From Starkeya sp. ORNL1 (GTDB lineage: Bacteria; Pseudomonadota; Alphaproteobacteria; Rhizobiales; Xanthobacteraceae): DNA of 64,000 nt. Position 1 is the first letter of the stretch; each line of letters begins with the position of its first letter. The stretch covers positions 5,341,001 through 5,405,000 of the forward strand of contig NZ_CP048834.1 in the NCBI RefSeq assembly GCF_012971745.1. The letters run 5' to 3'. Under the pieces are notes generated by a model that made no database searches, was not told where the DNA came from, and was given only the letters and a program-made list of their open reading frames with translations. The position numbers were made by a program, and so were the translations under genes. This document shows positions 48,788 through 58,120 of the stretch, in pieces.

Positions 48788-49021
48788 TCAGGGATTGGCC
48801 GGATTGGCCGGCTGCACCGCGCGCACCGCGGCGAGGATCTTGACGTAATATTGCTCGTTGACGGCGTCGCCGAGCGAATAGACCGCGCCGGCGATGACAG
48901 TGCTGATGCCTGCGGCAATGATGGCATATTCGATGGACGTGGCTGCGCCCTCGTCGCGCCAGAAATCCCTCAGCTTGCCCGAGAATCCGGGCTCATCGGG
49001 CAGATTCCGGCACGGCACCAT
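48788..49021 (-). CDS. Flp/Fap family type IVb pilin
   Basis: 77 residues from ATG 49021 (GGAG upstream). The pilin core is FWRDEGAATSIEYAIIAAGI, with the Gly/Ala-Ala cleavage context and a hydrophobic stretch to VYSLG, followed by a polar tail ending PANPANP. Flp subunits are processed by a prepilin peptidase and assembled by a Tad system. No tad, cpa or peptidase gene is in the window, so this is an orphan. It lies 15 bp after mutT on the same strand. Confidence 0.82.
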   Translation of the reverse strand: MVPCRNLPDEPGFSGKLRDFWRDEGAATSIEYAIIAAGISTVIAGAVYSLGDAVNEQYYVKILAAVRAVQPANPANP

Positions 49022-49036
49022 TGTGGCCCACTCCAC

Positions 49037-49459
49037 TCAAGGCAGTCCGACACCCCCGGACCCGACAATGTCGACGATTACCGGTATCAGCGGCTCGTCG
49101 GCCGGCGGCATGGGATAGTCCCGCAGCTTGCTGGGACGCACCCAAGCGAGACGCTGGCCTTCGCGGCCCTGCGCCAGTCCTTCCCAGCGGCGGCAGATCC
49201 ACAGCGGCATCAGCAGCTGGAAGTCCGCATAGGTGTGGCTGGCGAAGGTCAGCGGCGCGAGGCAGGCTTCCTTGACGACGATGCCAAGTTCTTCCGCCAA
49301 CTCGCGTATCAGCGTCTCCTCCGGCCGCTCGCCAGCCTCGACCTTGCCGCCGGGGAATTCCCACAATCCGGCCAGAGCCTTGCCGGCCGGGCGCTCGGTG
49401 ATGAGCACGCGGCCGTCGGCATCGACCAGAGCACAGGCGGCTACCAGAACGAGTTTCAC
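49037..49459 (-). CDS. mutT: 8-oxo-dGTP diphosphatase MutT (Nudix)
   Basis: 140 residues. The Nudix box is GGKVEAGERPEETLIREL followed by AEELGI, matching GX5EX7REUXEEXGU. LWEFPGGK and ADFQLLMPLWIC fit MutT. Start GTG 49459 follows GGGG at good spacing; an in-frame TTG at 49471 is less likely. It hydrolyses oxidised dGTP and prevents A:T to C:G mutation. 79 bp separates it from the argJ stop. Confidence 0.93.
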   Translation of the reverse strand: MKLVLVAACALVDADGRVLITERPAGKALAGLWEFPGGKVEAGERPEETLIRELAEELGIVVKEACLAPLTFASHTYADFQLLMPLWICRRWEGLAQGREGQRLAWVRPSKLRDYPMPPADEPLIPVIVDIVGSGGVGLP

Positions 49460-49538
49460 GAACGACCCCAATAGGCTACCGGCAAGATATTAACGCCACG
49501 CTGCCCGAATTATCCGAAATGCGGGTTATTTCCCGATA

Positions 49539-50786
49539 TCAGGAACGATAATCGCCATTGATGGCGACATATTCCTTGGTGAGGTCGCAGGTCATCACCC
49601 GGTCGGCACCCTTGCCGAGGCCGAGATCGACACCGAGATCGATGACGTCGCCCTTCATGTAGGTGGAGACCTCCTGCTCGTCATAGCTCGGATCGCGCGC
49701 GCCCTCGGCGGCCACCTGGATGGTGCCGAAGCGGATGGCGATGCGGTCGCGGTCGGCCGGCTCGCCGGCCTTGCCCACCGCCATGACGACGCGACCCCAA
49801 TTGGCGTCCTCGCCGGCAATGGCGGTCTTCACCAGCGGCGAATTGGCGATCGACATGGCGATGCGCCGCGCCGAGCGCTTCGAGGTGGCGCCGGTGACGG
49901 CGATGCGCACCAGCTTGCGGGCGCCTTCGCCGTCGCGGGCGACCTGTTCCGCGAGGTCGGCGAGCACGCCCTGCAGCGCCTTGCGGAAGGCCTTGAGGCG
50001 GGCGTCCTTGGCGTCCTTGACCTCCTTGATGCCCTTGGCGGCGCCGGTGGCGAACAGGAGCAGGGTGTCGGAGGTCGAGGTGTCGCCGTCGATGGTCACG
50101 GCGTTGAAGCTGTCGGTGACGCCTTTCGACAGCAATTCCTGGAGCACGGGCGCGGCGATGGGCGCATCGGTGAAGACGAAGGAGAGCATGGTCGCCATGT
50201 CCGGCGCGATCATGCCGGCGCCCTTGGCCATGCCGGCGATGGTGACCGGCACGCCGTCGATCTCGACGCTCACGGTGGCGAGCTTCGGGAAGGTGTCGGT
50301 GGTCATGATGGCGCGCGCCGGCTCGATCCACGGCAATGGCGCGAGGCGGGTGGCGGTCTCGTCGAGCACGCCTTCATATTTGGTGGCGTCGAGCGGCTCG
50401 CCGATGACGCCGGTGGAGGCGAGGAAGATCTCCCTCGGCTTGCAGCCAAGCGCCTTCGCCGCGAGCTTGGCGGTGAGTTCGGTGGCGACACGGCCCTTCT
50501 TGCCGGTGAAGGCATTGGCGTTGCCGGAATTCACCACGAGGCCGCGGGCCTTGCCGCCGCCAAGCTGCGCCCGGCACCATTCGACCGGGGCGGACGGGCA
50601 CTTCGAGCGGGTGAAGACGCCGGCGACCGTGGTGCCCTTGTCGAGCGCCAGCAGCAGCACGTCGGTGCGGCCCTTGTAGCGGATGCCGGCCTCGGCGGTG
50701 GCGAAGCGCACGCCGGCGACTTCCCCGACCTCGGGCGTCGTCTTCGGGGCGAGCGGGGAGACGGGCGTGGCCTTGGCTGCGGACAT
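49539..50786 (-). CDS. argJ: Glutamate N-acetyltransferase / amino-acid acetyltransferase
   Basis: 415 residues. ArgJ is an autocleaving Ntn-like enzyme; the nucleophile Thr is in [11 protein letters not shown] (about T199), giving alpha and beta chains. Other signatures are [15 protein letters not shown] and [15 protein letters not shown], and the end ...[13 protein letters not shown]. Transfers acetyl from N-acetylornithine to glutamate, closing the arginine acetyl cycle. ATG 50786 ([12 protein letters not shown]) chosen because the extended upstream frame is low-complexity Arg/Pro-rich. Confidence 0.96.
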   Translation of the reverse strand: MSAAKATPVSPLAPKTTPEVGEVAGVRFATAEAGIRYKGRTDVLLLALDKGTTVAGVFTRSKCPSAPVEWCRAQLGGGKARGLVVNSGNANAFTGKKGRVATELTAKLAAKALGCKPREIFLASTGVIGEPLDATKYEGVLDETATRLAPLPWIEPARAIMTTDTFPKLATVSVEIDGVPVTIAGMAKGAGMIAPDMATMLSFVFTDAPIAAPVLQELLSKGVTDSFNAVTIDGDTSTSDTLLLFATGAAKGIKEVKDAKDARLKAFRKALQGVLADLAEQVARDGEGARKLVRIAVTGATSKRSARRIAMSIANSPLVKTAIAGEDANWGRVVMAVGKAGEPADRDRIAIRFGTIQVAAEGARDPSYDEQEVSTYMKGDVIDLGVDLGLGKGADRVMTCDLTKEYVAINGDYRS

Positions 50787-51087
50787 CGGCGATCCTCGGA
50801 AGTATCCTGCGCGCTGGCGGGAAGGCATGGTGGCGGGAAGGCGCGTTGGATGTGCCCGAAGCCGCCGTCGCGCGCAAGGCAGGCGTGGTCGCGCGCGCAG
50901 GGGAAGGCCGGCTTTCCTTGACTTCGCCACATCCGGCGATTAGTAACCCGCCTTCATTCTCGCTCATCCTTGCGAGCCGTCCCGCCGCCCGGCCCTTGAG
51001 ACCGGAGGTTCCCGCCCGACAGCGCTGTGCGCCCTCGGGCGTTTTTCGGCTTTGCCTCGATTACGGGAGCATGGAGCAAACGGACGC
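50787..51087. other. 301-bp divergent region between argJ and ffh
   Basis: Should contain promoters for both genes. It includes the short CGCCC-TC-GGGCG motif followed by five T (51030-51046). No gene is supported; the short frames across it are GC artefacts. Confidence 0.6.
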
Positions 51088-52635
51088 ATGTTCGATTCAC
51101 TCAGTGACCGCCTTGGCGGCATACTGGACCGGCTGAAGAAGCGCGGCGCTCTCTCCGAGGCCGACGTGAACGAGGCCATGCGCGAAGTACGCCGCGCGCT
51201 GATCGAAGCCGACGTCGCGCTCGACGTGGTGCGCTCCTTCATCGACAAGGTGCGCGCCCGCGCGGTCGGCGCCGAGGTGGTGAAATCCGTCACCCCCGGC
51301 CAGATGGTCGTCAAGATCGTCCATGACGAGCTGGTGGCGACACTCGGCTCCGATGCCAAGCCGATCGATCTGGAGGCCGCGCCGCCGGTGCCGATCCTGA
51401 TGGTCGGCCTGCAGGGCTCGGGCAAGACCACCTCGACCGCCAAGATCGCCAAGCGCCTCACCGAGCGGGGGAACCGCAAGGTGCTGATGGCCTCGCTCGA
51501 CACTCGCCGCCCGGCGGCGATGGAGCAACTGGCTACCCTCGGCAAGCAGGTCGGCGTCGAAACGCTGCCGATCGTTGCCGGGCAGAGCGCGGTGCAGATC
51601 GCCCGCCGCGCCATGGAGGCTGCGCGCCTCGGCGGCTTCGACGTCGTGATGCTCGACACCGCCGGCCGCGTCACGCTCGACGAGGCGCTGATGGCCGAGG
51701 TCGCCGAGGTGAAGGCGACGGCGCGTCCGCACGAAGTGCTGCTGGTCGCCGACAGCCTCACCGGCCAGGACGCGGTGAACACCGCGAAGGCGTTCGACGA
51801 GCGCGTCGGGCTGACCGGCATCGTGCTGACCCGCGCCGATGGCGACGGGCGCGGCGGCGCCGCGCTCTCGATGCGCGCGGTGACCGGCAAGCCGATCAAG
51901 CTGATCGGCACCGGCGAAAAGATGGACGCGCTGGAGGATTTCGATCCCCGCCGCGTCGCCGGCCGCATCCTCGGCATGGGCGACGTCGTCTCCCTCGTCG
52001 AGAAGGCGGTCGAGAACATCGACGCCGAAAAGGCGATGGCCGCCGCCGAGCGGATGCGCAAGGGCAATTTCGACCTTGAGGACCTGCGCGGCCAGCTCGA
52101 GCAGATGGAGAAGCTCGGCGGCCTTGGCGGGCTGATGGGCATGCTGCCCGGCGTCGGCAAGATGAAGAACCAGATGGCCAATGCCGGTCTCGACGACCGC
52201 ATGATCAAGCGCCAGAAGGCGATCATCGATTCGATGACCCGCAAGGAGCGGCGCAATCCGAAGGTGCTCGACGGCTCGCGCCGCAAGCGCATTGCCGCCG
52301 GCTCTGGCACCAAGGTCGAAGACGTCAACAAGCTGATGAAGATGCACCGCCAGATGGCGGACATGATGAAGATGATGGGCGGGCCCGCCGGCAAGCGCGG
52401 CCCGATGGCCGGCCTCGCCAACATGTTCGGCATGGGCGGCGGCATGCCCTCGCCGGAAGCCCTGAAGCAGATGGCGGAAAAGATGCCGGGAGGGCTGCCC
52501 AATGGCGGCATGCCCGGCGGTCTCCCCGCGAAATTCCCCGGCAACCTTCCCGGACTTCCGGGCGGATTGCCGGGCCTCGGCCCGAAGCCGGGCGGCCTTC
52601 CCGGGCTGCCGGGCTTCCCGCCGAAGAAGAAATAG
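51088..52635 (+). CDS. ffh: Signal recognition particle protein Ffh
   Basis: 515 residues from ATG 51088 (MFDSLSDRLGGIL). The N domain is followed by the GTPase with G1 GLQGSGKTTSTAKIA (about residues 107-121), DTAGR, and TRADGDGRGGAALS, then a Met-rich M domain (MGMLPGVGKMKNQM, MKMHRQMADMMKMM) and a Gly/Pro-rich tail. Binds 4.5S RNA and delivers membrane proteins to FtsY. Starts the ffh-rpsP-rimM-trmD-rplS translation cluster. Confidence 0.97.
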   Translation: MFDSLSDRLGGILDRLKKRGALSEADVNEAMREVRRALIEADVALDVVRSFIDKVRARAVGAEVVKSVTPGQMVVKIVHDELVATLGSDAKPIDLEAAPPVPILMVGLQGSGKTTSTAKIAKRLTERGNRKVLMASLDTRRPAAMEQLATLGKQVGVETLPIVAGQSAVQIARRAMEAARLGGFDVVMLDTAGRVTLDEALMAEVAEVKATARPHEVLLVADSLTGQDAVNTAKAFDERVGLTGIVLTRADGDGRGGAALSMRAVTGKPIKLIGTGEKMDALEDFDPRRVAGRILGMGDVVSLVEKAVENIDAEKAMAAAERMRKGNFDLEDLRGQLEQMEKLGGLGGLMGMLPGVGKMKNQMANAGLDDRMIKRQKAIIDSMTRKERRNPKVLDGSRRKRIAAGSGTKVEDVNKLMKMHRQMADMMKMMGGPAGKRGPMAGLANMFGMGGGMPSPEALKQMAEKMPGGLPNGGMPGGLPAKFPGNLPGLPGGLPGLGPKPGGLPGLPGFPPKKK

Positions 52636-52671
52636 CTCTCAACGAACGTACGTACCTGAAAGGAAAGAACA

Positions 52672-53031
52672 ATGTCCCTCAAGATCCGTCTCGCCCGTGG
52701 TGGCGCCAAGAAGCGTCCTTACTACCGCATCGTCGTCGCCGACTCGCGCTCGCCGCGTGATGGCCGCTTCATCGAGAAGATCGGCACCTTCGATCCGCTG
52801 AAGCCGAAGGACGCCGCCGACCGCTTCACCCTCGATGTCGAGAAGGCCAAGGCCTGGCTCGCCAAGGGCGCGCAGCCGACCGACCGCGTCGCCCGTTTCC
52901 TCGATGGCCTCGACATCAAGAAGCGCGAAGTCCGCAACAATCCGGAGAAGGCCGTGCCCGGCAAGAAGGCGCAGGAGCGCGCCGCCGCTGCCGCCAAGGC
53001 CGCCGAGGCTGCTGCTGCCCCGACCGAGTGA
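52672..53031 (+). CDS. rpsP: 30S ribosomal protein S16
   Basis: 119 residues; the S16 core starts [20 protein letters not shown] and contains [21 protein letters not shown] Lys/Ala-rich tail extends beyond the core, as in other alphaproteobacteria. AAAGGAAAG stands just upstream. 36 bp after ffh. Confidence 0.97.
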   Translation: MSLKIRLARGGAKKRPYYRIVVADSRSPRDGRFIEKIGTFDPLKPKDAADRFTLDVEKAKAWLAKGAQPTDRVARFLDGLDIKKREVRNNPEKAVPGKKAQERAAAAAKAAEAAAAPTE

Positions 53032-53065
53032 TGTCTGAGCGGGGTGCTGCGGCGCCCTGCTTCAG

Positions 53066-53164
53066 CATCCTTCGAGGCTCGCTTCGCTCGCACCTCAGGA
53101 TGACGTGGTTCTAAAAGCAACGTCATCCTGAGGTGCTCGGGCATTGCCCGAGCCTCGAAGGATG
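53066..53164. repeat. Family B intergenic palindromic repeat, copy 5
   Basis: CATCCTTCGAGGCTCGC ... GGATGACGTGGTTCTAAAAGCAACGTCATCC ... CTCGAAGGATG between co-directional rpsP and rimM. A near-perfect palindrome inside a likely operon could attenuate or process the mRNA. Confidence 0.9.
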
Positions 53165-53184
53165 CCCGCCCCCGAGCGACGCCA

Positions 53185-53727
53185 ATGCCCACCGACCGCA
53201 TCCTCCTCGCCCGCATCGGCGCGCCGCATGGCGTGAGGGGAGAGGTGCGGCTGTTCGTGTTCGGCGCCGATGCCGAGGCGCTGCGCCGCTATTCCCCGCT
53301 CACCGACGAGACCGGGAAGCGGAAATTCCGCATCACGACGATGCGGCCGGGCAAGGAGCATTTCGTCGCCCGTCTGGAAGGCGTCGACACGCGCGAGGCG
53401 GCGGAGGCGCTGACCAATGTCGGCCTCCATGTCACGCGCACGCAATTGCCGCCGATCGAGGACGAGGACGATTTCTACCACGCCGACCTGATCGGCCTGG
53501 CGGCCGTGACCGTCGAGGGCGCGGCCTTCGGCACCGTCGTCGCCGTGCACAATTTTGGCGCCGACGACATTCTCGAAATCGCGCCGACGGAGAAGGGCAA
53601 GACCCTGATGCTGCCGTTCACCAAGGCCGTGGTGCCGGCGGTCGACATCAAGGGCGGCACGGTGACGATCAATCCGGCGGAATGGGCCAGGGAAGACGAG
53701 CCGCCGCCGGAAGCGGACCGGGAATAG
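53185..53727 (+). CDS. rimM: Ribosome maturation factor RimM
   Basis: 180 residues. RimM starts ILLARIGAPHGVRGEVRLF and has DFYHADLIGLAAV and LMLPFTKAVVPAVD in the PRC-barrel. Aids 30S head assembly. Followed 9 bp later by trmD, as in nearly all proteobacteria. The family B repeat lies between it and rpsP. Confidence 0.96.
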   Translation: MPTDRILLARIGAPHGVRGEVRLFVFGADAEALRRYSPLTDETGKRKFRITTMRPGKEHFVARLEGVDTREAAEALTNVGLHVTRTQLPPIEDEDDFYHADLIGLAAVTVEGAAFGTVVAVHNFGADDILEIAPTEKGKTLMLPFTKAVVPAVDIKGGTVTINPAEWAREDEPPPEADRE

Positions 53728-53736
53728 GGGCAGCTC

Positions 53737-54456
53737 ATGTGGCGCGCCTCCGTTCTCACCATCTTCCCGGAGATGTTTCCGGGCCCGCTCGGCCTCTCGC
53801 TGGCCGGGCGCGCGCTCGGTACGGCGTGGAGCGTCGAGGCCATCGATCCGCGCGATCATGCCACCGACCGCCACCGTTCGGTCGACGATACGCCGGCCGG
53901 CGGCGGGCCGGGCATGGTGATGCGGGTCGACGTGCTGGCGCGTGCCGTCGATGCCGCCGCGCCCGAAGGTGATACCCGCCCGCGCCTGCTGATGACCCCG
54001 CGTGGCCGCCCACTGACGCAGGCCCGGGTGCGCGAACTGGCGGCGGGGGAGGGGGTCGTCATCGTCTGTGGGCGGTTCGAGGGGGTCGACGAGCGCCTCG
54101 TCGCGGCGCGTGGGCTCGAGGAGGTCTCGATCGCCGATGTCGTGCTCTCCGGCGGCGAGATCGGCGCTTTCGTGCTGCTCGACGCCTGCGTCCGGCTGCT
54201 GGCGGGGGTGATGGGCCATCCGGAATCCGGCACCGAGGAGAGCTTCTCCGACGGGCTGCTGGAATACCCGCAATATACAAGGCCGGCGGTGTTCGAGGGG
54301 CAGGGAATTCCCGAGGTGCTTACCTCCGGGGATCACGCGAAGGTCGCCAAATGGCGGCGTGCGCAGTCGCAGGCCGCCACCCGCGAGCGCCGGCCGGACT
54401 TGTGGCAGGCGCATGAGGCACTTGCGCATGACGGTTCTGCGACGAATAGGGAATGA
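53737..54456 (+). CDS. trmD: tRNA (guanine-N1)-methyltransferase
   Basis: 239 residues. SPOUT trefoil-knot fold: [15 protein letters not shown] at the start, [34 protein letters not shown] and [19 protein letters not shown]. Makes m1G37 in tRNAs, preventing +1 frameshifts. rplS follows after 102 bp. Confidence 0.97.
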   Translation: MWRASVLTIFPEMFPGPLGLSLAGRALGTAWSVEAIDPRDHATDRHRSVDDTPAGGGPGMVMRVDVLARAVDAAAPEGDTRPRLLMTPRGRPLTQARVRELAAGEGVVIVCGRFEGVDERLVAARGLEEVSIADVVLSGGEIGAFVLLDACVRLLAGVMGHPESGTEESFSDGLLEYPQYTRPAVFEGQGIPEVLTSGDHAKVAKWRRAQSQAATRERRPDLWQAHEALAHDGSATNRE

Positions 54457-54558
54457 CAAGCGGCGCGACTTCGCGTATAGGGCGCGCCATCACTGTTCCA
54501 ACTGAAAACAGCAAGATGCGGACGCCCGCTCGCGGTGACGTTCGCCTGAGGTGATAAA

Positions 54559-54975
54559 ATGGTTGATATTATCGCGCAGCTCGATGCCGAGCAGATCGAG
54601 AAGCTCTCCGCCGTAAAGACCCTTCCGGACTTCCAGCCGGGCGACACGGTGATCGTGAACGTCCGCGTCAAGGAAGGCGAGCGCACCCGCGTCCAGGCCT
54701 ATGAAGGCGTGGTGATCGCGCGCTCCGGCGGCGGGATCAATGAGAACTTCACTGTTCGCAAGATCTCCTATGGCGAGGGCGTCGAGCGCGTCTTCCCGCT
54801 CTATTCGCCGAACATCGACAGCCTGAAGGTTGTCCGTCGCGGCAAGGTGCGTCGCGCCAAGCTGTATTATCTGCGTGACCGCCGCGGCAAGTCGGCCCGT
54901 ATCGCCGAGCGCCAGGACAAGCCCGGCACGGTCAAGGGCAAGGCCAAGGGCCCGGCCGTCACTGCCGCCGAGTGA
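54559..54975 (+). CDS. rplS: 50S ribosomal protein L19
   Basis: 138 residues. The core [39 protein letters not shown] and [19 protein letters not shown] is intact, with a short Lys/Ala tail. A GAGGTGATAAA leader precedes the ATG. Last gene of the translation cluster, with a clear terminator downstream. Confidence 0.97.
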   Translation: MVDIIAQLDAEQIEKLSAVKTLPDFQPGDTVIVNVRVKEGERTRVQAYEGVVIARSGGGINENFTVRKISYGEGVERVFPLYSPNIDSLKVVRRGKVRRAKLYYLRDRRGKSARIAERQDKPGTVKGKAKGPAVTAAE

Positions 54976-55013
54976 TCGTCTGCCGGATCGCTCCGGCGTC
55001 GCATCGAGATTCC

Positions 55014-55043
55014 AATGGCCGGGCTTGTCCCGGCCATTTTGCT
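55014..55043 (+). terminator. Rho-independent terminator after rplS
   Basis: AATGGCCGGG (55014-55023), loop CTTGT, CCCGGCCATT (55029-55038), then TTGCTTT. A 10-bp perfect stem with a modest T-tract. Confidence 0.8.
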
Positions 55044-55070
55044 TTGACGGGCCCATGCGCTTGGGGCGAG

Positions 55071-55170
55071 CATGCTTCGAGGCTCGCTGCGCGAGCACCT
55101 CAGGATGAGGTGGTCCTCATAAAAGCAGCCTCATCCTCAGGTGCCCGGCAAAGCCGGTCCTCGAAGGATG
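55071..55170. repeat. Family B intergenic palindromic repeat, copy 6
   Basis: CATGCTTCGAGGCTCGCTGC ... AGGATGAGGTGGTCC...GCAGCCTCATCCTCAGG ... CCTCGAAGGATG; the left end is mutated (CATGC for CATCC). Confidence 0.82.
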
Positions 55171-55191
55171 TTGAAGCAGAGCGACCTCGCC

Positions 55192-55434
55192 TCAGCAGTC
55201 CTTGATGTGACTCACCCGCGTGCTTGTCTGTTGCTCGACGATCAGCGTGCCGTCGCCGACGAAAGCCGCATGCATCACCGTCGCGAAGTCCGGCTGGCGC
55301 ATCGGGCAGGTGATGAGGTTGCTGTGCTCGGGCTTGACGTCTTGCGCTGAAATGTCGGTGCGGTTGTGCCCCTCCACGGCAAGGGCAAGAGCGCCTATGG
55401 CCGCTGCGAAGAGGACGATATCCGTCGGACGCAT
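55192..55434 (-). CDS. Small membrane-anchored or secreted hypothetical protein
   Basis: 80 residues from ATG 55434, 6 nt after GGAGG. An N-terminal hydrophobic helix (IVLFAAAIGALALAV, residues ~5-22) may be a signal anchor; the rest has two cysteines (ITCPM and the final DC) that could form a disulfide. I do not recognise a family. It lies between a family B repeat and the leuC promoter region. Confidence 0.5.
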   Translation of the reverse strand: MRPTDIVLFAAAIGALALAVEGHNRTDISAQDVKPEHSNLITCPMRQPDFATVMHAAFVGDGTLIVEQQTSTRVSHIKDC

Positions 55435-55939
55435 TTTCGCCTCCAGCATGACGCTGGGATAAGTCTAACGGTGCGGCATCTGGTTCGCCAAGTCATTATT
55501 TTCGCAGGGGAATTTGCCATGCCCGCGGCGCCTGCTTGCTGAAATACTTTATTACAACTGTGCTTCCAGCGGGTTGCGCCTGCGCGCGGCGTGGAAGACA
55601 TGCGCCCACGGCATGCCCCCGGCGGATCGTCACCGACACGGCATTTGTGTCGCCACCGCAGACTTGCTAGAAGCATTCCATGATGAACGAGGTGGAAGCC
55701 GCGATGAAGGCGAGGGACCGGGTGTGCGCTGGCGCACGGCCGGAGGTGCGCCGCCATCTGCCGACCACCATCGGGTTTGCCGCGGTGCCGGACCATGTGC
55801 GCCTGCCGGCGCGCTTCTTCGGCCGCTTCACCGCCTGCGCCGCCGCACAGCTTAGCTGAGCGCCGCCCGGAGTGCGCCTGCTCCCGGCTGCGTTCTGCCA
55901 TCCGCTTTCCATTCCCGACGTTTTCGTGAGACGACCAAG
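55435..55939. other. 505-bp region upstream of leuC
   Basis: Holds the leader of the small minus-strand gene, a weak small open frame (55680-55859), and presumably the leuC promoter. I see no leucine codon run or attenuator-like structure and no other gene. Confidence 0.5.
55680..55859 (+). CDS. Possible 59-residue protein upstream of leuC (doubtful)
   Basis: Reads [16 protein letters not shown], then [20 protein letters not shown] and [13 protein letters not shown]. It has a plausible ATGATG start and an AGAAG run 6 nt before, but no family resemblance, and this genome is rich in chance open frames. Included only because it sits in the same direction as leuC. Confidence 0.2.
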   Translation: MMNEVEAAMKARDRVCAGARPEVRRHLPTTIGFAAVPDHVRLPARFFGRFTACAAAQLS

Positions 55940-57361
55940 ATGAGCACGTCCGCTCCCCGTACCCTGTATGACAAGATCTTCGACGACCACGTCGTCGACC
56001 GTCAGCCCGACGGTACCTGCCTGCTCTATATCGACCGCCATCTCGTGCACGAGGTGACGAGCCCGCAGGCGTTCGAGGGCCTGCGTGCCAATGGCCGCAA
56101 GGTGCATGCCCCGAGCAAGACGCTGGCCGTCGTCGACCACAATGTGCCGACCACCGACCGCCAAGGCGGCATCCACGAGCCGGAGAGCCGCCTCCAGGTC
56201 GAGACGCTCGCCGCCAATGCGCGCGATTTCGGTGTCGAATATTTCAACGAGCTCGACAGCCGGCAGGGCATTGTCCACGTCGTCGGGCCGGAGCAGGGTT
56301 TCACCCTGCCGGGCACCACCATCGTGTGCGGCGACAGCCACACCTCGACCCACGGCGCCTTCGGCGCGCTGGCCCATGGCATCGGCACTTCGGAAGTGGA
56401 GCATGTGCTCGCCACCCAGACGCTGATCCAGAAGAAGAGCAAGAACATGCATGTCATCGTCGACGGCAGATTGCCGGACGGCGTGACGGCGAAGGACGTG
56501 ACGCTCGCCATCATCGGTGCCACCGGCACCGCCGGCGGCACCGGCTACGTGATCGAATATGCCGGCGAGGTGTTCCGCAACCTCAGCATGGAAGGCCGCA
56601 TGACGGTCTGCAACATGGCGATCGAGGGCGGCGCCCGCGCCGGCATGGTGGCGCCGGACGACACCACCTACGCCTATGTGAAGGGTCGCCCGCGCGCACC
56701 GAAGGGCGCGGACTGGGATGCGGCGCGCCGCTATTGGGATTCGCTGCGCTCCGACGAGGGCGCCCATTTCGATCATGTGGTGCGGCTCGACGGCAGCGCC
56801 CTGCCGCCGATCGTGAGCTGGGGCACCAGCCCGGAGGACGTTATCTCGGTCGAAGGCCGGGTGCCGGATCCGGAGCTGATCGCGGACGAGGACCGGCGCC
56901 AGGCGAAGAAGCGGGCGCTGGCCTATATGGGGCTTTCCGCCGGCACCCGGATCACCGACATCGCGCTCGACCGGGTGTTCATCGGCTCGTGCACCAATGC
57001 GCGCATCGAGGATCTGCGGGCGGCTGCGGCGATCGTTAGCGGCCACAGCGTCCACGCCAATGTGAATGCCATGGTGGTGCCTGGCTCGGGTTTGGTGAAG
57101 CTGCAGGCGGAGGCCGAAGGGCTCGACCGTGTGTTCCTGGCGGCGGGCTTCGAGTGGCGCGAGCCGGGCTGCTCGATGTGCCTCGCCATGAACCCCGACA
57201 AGCTCGGCCCGGAGGAGCGCTGCGCCTCCACCTCGAACCGCAATTTCGAGGGTCGGCAAGGCCACAAGGGCCGCACCCATCTGGTCTCGCCGGCCATGGC
57301 CGCGGCCGCGGCGATCGCCGGTCACTTCGTCGACGTCCGCACCTGGCCCCGCGCCAGCTGA
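55940..57361 (+). CDS. leuC: 3-isopropylmalate dehydratase large subunit
   Basis: 473 residues. The aconitase-family [4Fe-4S] cysteines are in [13 protein letters not shown] and [10 protein letters not shown]; substrate parts include [13 protein letters not shown] and [12 protein letters not shown]. Isomerises isopropylmalate in leucine synthesis with LeuD. leuD is 3 kb downstream, separated by unrelated genes. A terminator follows at 57411. Confidence 0.97.
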   Translation: MSTSAPRTLYDKIFDDHVVDRQPDGTCLLYIDRHLVHEVTSPQAFEGLRANGRKVHAPSKTLAVVDHNVPTTDRQGGIHEPESRLQVETLAANARDFGVEYFNELDSRQGIVHVVGPEQGFTLPGTTIVCGDSHTSTHGAFGALAHGIGTSEVEHVLATQTLIQKKSKNMHVIVDGRLPDGVTAKDVTLAIIGATGTAGGTGYVIEYAGEVFRNLSMEGRMTVCNMAIEGGARAGMVAPDDTTYAYVKGRPRAPKGADWDAARRYWDSLRSDEGAHFDHVVRLDGSALPPIVSWGTSPEDVISVEGRVPDPELIADEDRRQAKKRALAYMGLSAGTRITDIALDRVFIGSCTNARIEDLRAAAAIVSGHSVHANVNAMVVPGSGLVKLQAEAEGLDRVFLAAGFEWREPGCSMCLAMNPDKLGPEERCASTSNRNFEGRQGHKGRTHLVSPAMAAAAAIAGHFVDVRTWPRAS

Positions 57362-57410
57362 CGCCGCGCGGTCAGCGCGCCAGGCATCTGCGAGCTACGT
57401 ATCCAGTGGA

Positions 57411-57440
57411 GGCCGGGGTCATGCCCCGGCCTTCTCGTTT
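57411..57440 (+). terminator. Rho-independent terminator after leuC
   Basis: GGCCGGGG (57411-57418), loop TCATG, CCCCGGCC (57424-57431), then TTCTCGTTT. Strong 8-bp GC stem with a short T-rich tail. Confidence 0.75.
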
Positions 57441-57446
57441 GTGCGA

Positions 57447-57908
57447 TCAGTTACAGACATTCTGGCGCACATAATAGCGGTGGTGGGGCGTGCCCCGCGC
57501 CACCACGACGGTCTGGCAGGACGGGCCGTAGTAGCCGTTGCCGTAATAGCCGTTGTCGTAATAGTCGTCGCCATAGCCTAGGGCGAAGGGACTATAGAAG
57601 AAGGGGCTGTAGCCATAGCCGTAATGACCGTAATGGCCGTGGAAGCCATGGTTCCAGCCGCCGCCGTTCCAGCCACCGCCATGTCCGCCCCAGCCTCCGC
57701 CGCCACCGCCATGGATCCACGGCGTGCCGCCGCCGAAACCGCCTCCACCGAAGCCGCCTCCGCCGAAGCCGCCATGCATGCCACCACCACCACCACCACC
57801 ACCGCCGCCCATGCGGGCTTCAGCGGAACTCAGCGGCACGACCGCGAGCGAGACAGCGAGGACGCCTGCCGATAGCCAGCCGACCATACGAGACGATTTC
57901 ATTTCCAT
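57447..57908 (-). CDS. Gly/Tyr-rich secreted protein 1
   Basis: 153 residues. A Sec signal peptide (MVGWLSAGVLAVSLAVVPLS, cleavage near SSAEA) is followed by a poly-Gly run, then His/Trp/Gly-rich HGGGGGGWGGHGGGWNGGGW and a Tyr-rich part GHYGHYGYGYSPFFY. The C-terminus CQTVVVARGTPHHRYYVRQN ends VCN. Start ATG 57908 is 8 nt after GGAG. It resembles low-complexity envelope proteins and is one of three paralogue-like neighbours; no function is known. Confidence 0.8.
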   Translation of the reverse strand: MEMKSSRMVGWLSAGVLAVSLAVVPLSSAEARMGGGGGGGGGGMHGGFGGGGFGGGGFGGGTPWIHGGGGGGWGGHGGGWNGGGWNHGFHGHYGHYGYGYSPFFYSPFALGYGDDYYDNGYYGNGYYGPSCQTVVVARGTPHHRYYVRQNVCN

Positions 57909-58076
57909 CGAACGAACTCCTGGTGTGCCCCGTCAGGAGAAAGATGGAGAGTGGAAGGCGGCTCGTCGCCGGTTCTTACCTATCGTCAGATGGTCACAAA
58001 AATGGGAGCCGGCAAGACCCCGCCATTAAAGCCGCCGCACACGGCCAAGTTTTCAAAGACGTCCAGCACTTGCAGC

Positions 58077-58110
58077 CTCAAAGAAACCGGCGGCATCGCG
58101 CCGCCGGTTC
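58077..58110 (-). terminator. Terminator of Gly-rich gene 2
   Basis: On the minus strand AACCGGCGGC, loop GCGAT, GCCGCCGGTT, then TTCTTTGAGG. Positioned 11 bp after the gene 2 stop at 58121. Confidence 0.75.
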
Positions 58111-58120
58111 CCTTCATGCC

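Noticed and set aside
51030..51046. CGCCC-TC-GGGCG followed by five T upstream of ffh as a terminator
   Set aside because: The loop leaves only a 4-bp stem, and there is no gene upstream in that direction to terminate.
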